Under the pieces are notes generated by a model, which did no database searches, was not told the DNA's origin, and saw only the letters and a program-made list of their open reading frames with translations. Both the position numbers and the translations under genes were made by a program. From NCBI RefSeq assembly GCF_001282725.1, contig NZ_LN876586.1, forward strand, positions 521,009 to 585,008: DNA of 64,000 bases, given 5' to 3'. Below, piece after piece: positions 61,051-64,000 of the stretch. Numbering within the stretch: the first letter of the stretch is position 1; the number at the start of each line of letters is the position of its first letter. This DNA comes from Inediibacterium massiliense (GTDB lineage: Bacteria > Bacillota > Clostridia > Peptostreptococcales > Thermotaleaceae).

Positions 61051-61079
61051 ATAATAGAGGAACGTCTATAAAGTGTCAA
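61051..61079 (-). promoter_or_regulatory. Sigma-A promoter of focA
   Basis: Minus strand: TTGACA (61074-61079), 17 bases, TATTAT (61051-61056). Leader of about 150 nt to the ATG; no riboswitch recognised in it. Confidence 0.8.
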
Positions 61080-61135
61080 TTGCACAAGATATGGTTAAAA
61101 ATGAATATATTCTATATAAACTCATATGTATATAT

Positions 61136-61165
61136 TTGCAAAATATAAAGGAAATTCGATATAAT
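61136..61165 (+). promoter_or_regulatory. Sigma-A promoter of the BTAD regulator
   Basis: TTGCAA (61136-61141), 18 bases, TATAAT (61160-61165), about 35 nt before ATG 61200. Its -35 lies 57 bp from the focA -35, back to back. Confidence 0.65.
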
Positions 61166-61199
61166 ACATTTATAATAAAGATGAGGTTAAGGTGAGAAA

Positions 61200-64000
61200 A
61201 TGAATGATATATATGTAAAGTTATTAGGGATTCCTTCTGTGATTCAAAATGAAAAAAGTATTACTTTTCCTTTTAAAAAAGCAGAAGCATTATTTTATTA
61301 TTTGTTAGTTTATGGAAAGTCAACTCGAGATATTTTAGTGAATTTGTTATGGGGAGAAGTAGATGATAAAACAGCTAAAAAAAATTTAAGACAGACTATG
61401 TACAAAATTAGAAAGACTTTTAGTATGGATATTATTATTTCTCCTAAGAAATCTATCGTTATGTTAAATCCAGATATAAAAATAAAAGCAGATCTTTATG
61501 ATTTTTTACGAGATCAACATAAGGTAGAAGGATATGAAGAGTTTTTAAAGGGGTTTCATGTAAAAGATGCAGAAGAATTTCAAACATGGGCGTGTCAATA
61601 TGACAGTTATGTAAAAGAATTGTATATGAAAAGACTAATGGAAAAAATAGAGGAAAGTATTTCAAATGAAGAAATTTCTTCTATTATTTATTATGGAAAT
61701 TTATTTATGGAGATAGACCCTTTGCATGAAAAGGTTTGTATGATGTTGATGAGAACTTATATGAAAAAAGGAGAAATTCACAAATCTATCAATATTTATC
61801 ATGAATTTTGCAAAAAATTTTATGACGAATTAGCTATTGAGCCAGGACTAGATATAAAAGAACTCTATGAAGAAATTTTAGTTTGTAGAAAAAATCAAGA
61901 GAAAAGAAAAAAAAGAGATTTTTTTTATGGAAGAGAAAAAGAAATTTTATCTATGCAAAAAGAATATGACTCCTTTAAGAAGAATAAAGAATTTAAATCA
62001 TTTATTGTATTTGGAGAAGCAGGAGTAGGAAAAAGCAGGTTAAAAGATGAGTTTTTAGAGACTATTAATGACGAAATGATCTTTTTACAAACTACTTGTT
62101 ATCAAGCTCAAAGAGAATATTTGTTAAATCCTTTTCATGATTTATTTATAAAACTAGAAGATCTAATCAAAAAAGAAAAGATCAATATTCCTGTTTTGTG
62201 GACAAATACTATCAATCATATATTCCCAGATTTTATGCAAAATGATCATCCAACAGTAAACCCAATAGAGAATATGGATACCATCACACAACAAGTAATT
62301 GAAGAAACTTTAGTAGCTGTATTAAAAAAGGTTTCTAAAAAAAGCAAAATGATATTAATATTTGAAGATATTCAATGGATGGATGATTTAAGTTTATTTC
62401 TTTTGAATCATTTATTTGTCGTGGAAGATATATTTTTATTGATGACTTGTAGAAGTGGAAATGAAGAGAGAATGTATCAATTTATGCATTCTGGTATTAG
62501 TTTAAGAAAACTTGAAAGAATGTATATTCAAAGGTTTGAACTTTCAGAAGTAAAAGAATTTATTAAACTGGCTTTACCAACATACTCTTGGAATGAAGAA
62601 ATATATTTGAATATTTATAAAGAAACAGGCGGAAATGCATTTTTTCTAAGGGAAATATTAAACAGCATCAAAGAAATGGGGAAAATCACAAAATTATCTC
62701 ATAAGACTCAAGATTTATTAAGAAGTAGATTTTTAGATATTTCTAATGAAGAAAAAGAGCTACTAAATATTTTGTGTATGTTTTTTGATCCAGTAAATTT
62801 AAATCTATTAGAAAATCTTTTGAACAAAAATATAGATGAAATAATAGATGGATTGGACACATTACAAGATAGAGGTATTATCAAAGAAGTTTATGATAGT
62901 GGAGAAGTATATTTTGAGTTTACACATCAAAAACTTAGAGAATTTCTTTATGATGAGCAATCCAATATTAGAAAAAGAATACTTCATGGAAAAATTGCTA
63001 ATTTACTAAAGAGCAAATTACTTCATGATAAAAGAGATCGATATCTGTACCCAAAACTAATTTATCATTTTGAAAACAGTGGAAATTATTTATATGCTTT
63101 AAAGTACAAAATGAAAAATTTAGATGTATATTTTAATTTTGGACATGAACTATTTCCAATTTTAAGAGATGGAAATATTTATGAATATGGAAGAAGCTAT
63201 TTGACCGATGAAGAAGAAAGGGATCAGCTCAAAAATATTGAAAGAGAACTTTTAAAGGTCATGAATAATAATTCGTATCAAGAAGAAATAAAGATTTTAT
63301 ATATGGATTTTTTGCATATGAGAGGAAGATATTTTATTCGAGAGGGTATGTATGAAGAGGGTGTCGAAGATATACAAAATATGATAAAAGAAGCACTAGA
63401 AATTCCAAATATAGAGTATGCATTAAAAGGATGTAGACAAATGATTTATTATGGGATTCAGACACACAATATGAATGGGATGAAAAAATATATAGAAGAT
63501 GGATTGGATATTTCAAAAAAATGGAATAAGAAAAAAGATATAGGAATCCTTCTCAGATTACAAGGACTCCAAAAAATTATGGAGGGAGATCATCAAACAG
63601 CTGAGAATTTATTAAAAAAATCTATTACAATATTTAATCAAATTAATACGTATGAAGGGAAATATACTTTAAATATAGCAGCAGCATACAATTATATGGG
63701 AGAGATCAGAAGACAAAACTTGAAATTTATGAGTGCTTTAAAATATTATAATCAAGCTATAAAGTTGTGTACAAATCAAAAAATTATTGGAGGCTTGACT
63801 GTTTTTTACACAAATGCAGGACAAGCGGCTTTAGATATGGGTGATGATGATGGTGCTATGGATTATTTTTCAAAGGCATTAAAATTATATGATCAATTTA
63901 ATACATTGTGGAAAAGATCTACTGCTGAAGGATATATGTCTCTTTTATTAGTCAAAAAAGGCAATTATCATGAAGCTTTGTTAGCTTTACAAAGAGCAGA
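61200..64000 (+). CDS. Large BTAD/AAA-ATPase/TPR transcriptional regulator (3' end outside window)
   Basis: The frame runs from ATG 61200 (AAGGTGAG upstream) off the right edge: 933 residues without a stop. Residues ~1-90 are a winged-helix DNA-binding domain (L-L-G-E-V/K-x-R-A-K-K-N-L-R-Q-T-M-Y-K-I-R-K region). Residues ~95-240 form a bacterial transcriptional activation domain (BTAD). A STAND-type ATPase with Walker A F-G-E-A-G-V-G-K-S (about 270-278) and Walker B I-L-I-F-E-D-I-Q-W-M-D-D (about 382-393) follows, then a helical arm. TPR-like repeats run from ~700 on (Y-N-Y-M-G-E-I-R-R, A-L-K-Y-Y-N-Q-A-I-K-L, A-M-D-Y-F-S-K-A-L-K-L). This is the SARP/MalT-like class. Effector unknown; focA and the hut operon are its nearest candidates for control. 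Confidence 0.85.
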   Translation, partial: MNDIYVKLLGIPSVIQNEKSITFPFKKAEALFYYLLVYGKSTRDILVNLLWGEVDDKTAKKNLRQTMYKIRKTFSMDIIISPKKSIVMLNPDIKIKADLYDFLRDQHKVEGYEEFLKGFHVKDAEEFQTWACQYDSYVKELYMKRLMEKIEESISNEEISSIIYYGNLFMEIDPLHEKVCMMLMRTYMKKGEIHKSINIYHEFCKKFYDELAIEPGLDIKELYEEILVCRKNQEKRKKRDFFYGREKEILSMQKEYDSFKKNKEFKSFIVFGEAGVGKSRLKDEFLETINDEMIFLQTTCYQAQREYLLNPFHDLFIKLEDLIKKEKINIPVLWTNTINHIFPDFMQNDHPTVNPIENMDTITQQVIEETLVAVLKKVSKKSKMILIFEDIQWMDDLSLFLLNHLFVVEDIFLLMTCRSGNEERMYQFMHSGISLRKLERMYIQRFELSEVKEFIKLALPTYSWNEEIYLNIYKETGGNAFFLREILNSIKEMGKITKLSHKTQDLLRSRFLDISNEEKELLNILCMFFDPVNLNLLENLLNKNIDEIIDGLDTLQDRGIIKEVYDSGEVYFEFTHQKLREFLYDEQSNIRKRILHGKIANLLKSKLLHDKRDRYLYPKLIYHFENSGNYLYALKYKMKNLDVYFNFGHELFPILRDGNIYEYGRSYLTDEEERDQLKNIERELLKVMNNNSYQEEIKILYMDFLHMRGRYFIREGMYEEGVEDIQNMIKEALEIPNIEYALKGCRQMIYYGIQTHNMNGMKKYIEDGLDISKKWNKKKDIGILLRLQGLQKIMEGDHQTAENLLKKSITIFNQINTYEGKYTLNIAAAYNYMGEIRRQNLKFMSALKYYNQAIKLCTNQKIIGGLTVFYTNAGQAALDMGDDDGAMDYFSKALKLYDQFNTLWKRSTAEGYMSLLLVKKGNYHEALLALQRA

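Overview
The window is 64 kb of AT-rich DNA (roughly 30% GC by eye) from an anaerobic, flagellated, amino-acid-fermenting member of the Clostridia. The evidence is the split glutamate formiminotransferase/cyclodeaminase, formate-THF ligase, butyryl-CoA-dehydrogenase-like enzyme with EtfBA, clostridial 2[4Fe-4S] ferredoxin, Rex, GdhA, SLH surface proteins, and strong AAGGAGG-type ribosome binding sites with many TTG/GTG starts. A genus cannot be fixed from the sequence; the gene set would fit an Alkaliphilus/Caminicella-like peptide fermenter.

Layout: (1) 1-6042, end of a flagellar cluster: 3' part of fliD, fliS, two paralogous FlgN-like proteins, YaaR, and a large FliK-like protein. Divergent sigma-D-type promoters sit between yaaR and the FliK-like gene. 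(2) 6046-7560, a structured ncRNA with its own promoter and terminator (raiA-motif candidate), a cluster of DnaA boxes, then hpf/raiA. (3) 7690-25320, housekeeping: DUF5317, secA, prfB with its programmed frameshift, tex, ppaX, an amidohydrolase, FMN riboswitch-ribU, tsaE-tsaB-rimI, a MacAB-like efflux set, tsaD, and a second DnaA-box cluster. (4) 25500-28680, acpP and an ABC-F ATPase on the minus strand, then rex. (5) 28700-34000, a sigma-54-like promoter driving acyl-CoA dehydrogenase-etfB-etfA, then a MarR regulator, a ferredoxin, and a Fur-box-linked P-loop/Asp23 fusion protein. (6) 34200-47770, gdhA, a CAP-SLH surface protein, cobT under a cobalamin riboswitch, 8-oxoguanine glycosylase, a Crp-like regulator, pepV-YfcC transporter-pepT, a CoA-disulfide-reductase-like flavoenzyme and DUF554. 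(7) 48160-58740, a complete histidine-to-glutamate route: hutH, NhaC-type transporter, CntK-like histidine racemase, fhs, hutU, ftcD, hutI, fchA. (8) 58775-64000, a DAACS symporter and a FocA-type formate channel on the minus strand, and a large BTAD/AAA/TPR regulator that runs off the end.

How it fits together: peptides are cut by PepV/PepT and histidine is imported or racemised. Histidine then goes through urocanate, imidazolonepropionate and formiminoglutamate to glutamate. The formimino group passes through THF and can be released as formate with ATP formation by Fhs (FolD is not in the window); FocA can export the formate. GdhA, AcdA-EtfAB, ferredoxin and Rex belong to the downstream fermentative redox network.

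The least explained structure is a family of about 160-190 bp palindromic repeats. Four copies (12144, 17964, 19882, 37426) sit directly after plus-strand genes and immediately before those genes' intrinsic terminators. Other points worth attention are the ncRNA/DnaA-box/hpf region, the sigma-54-like promoter, the Fur-like boxes, and the histidine racemase inside a hut operon.
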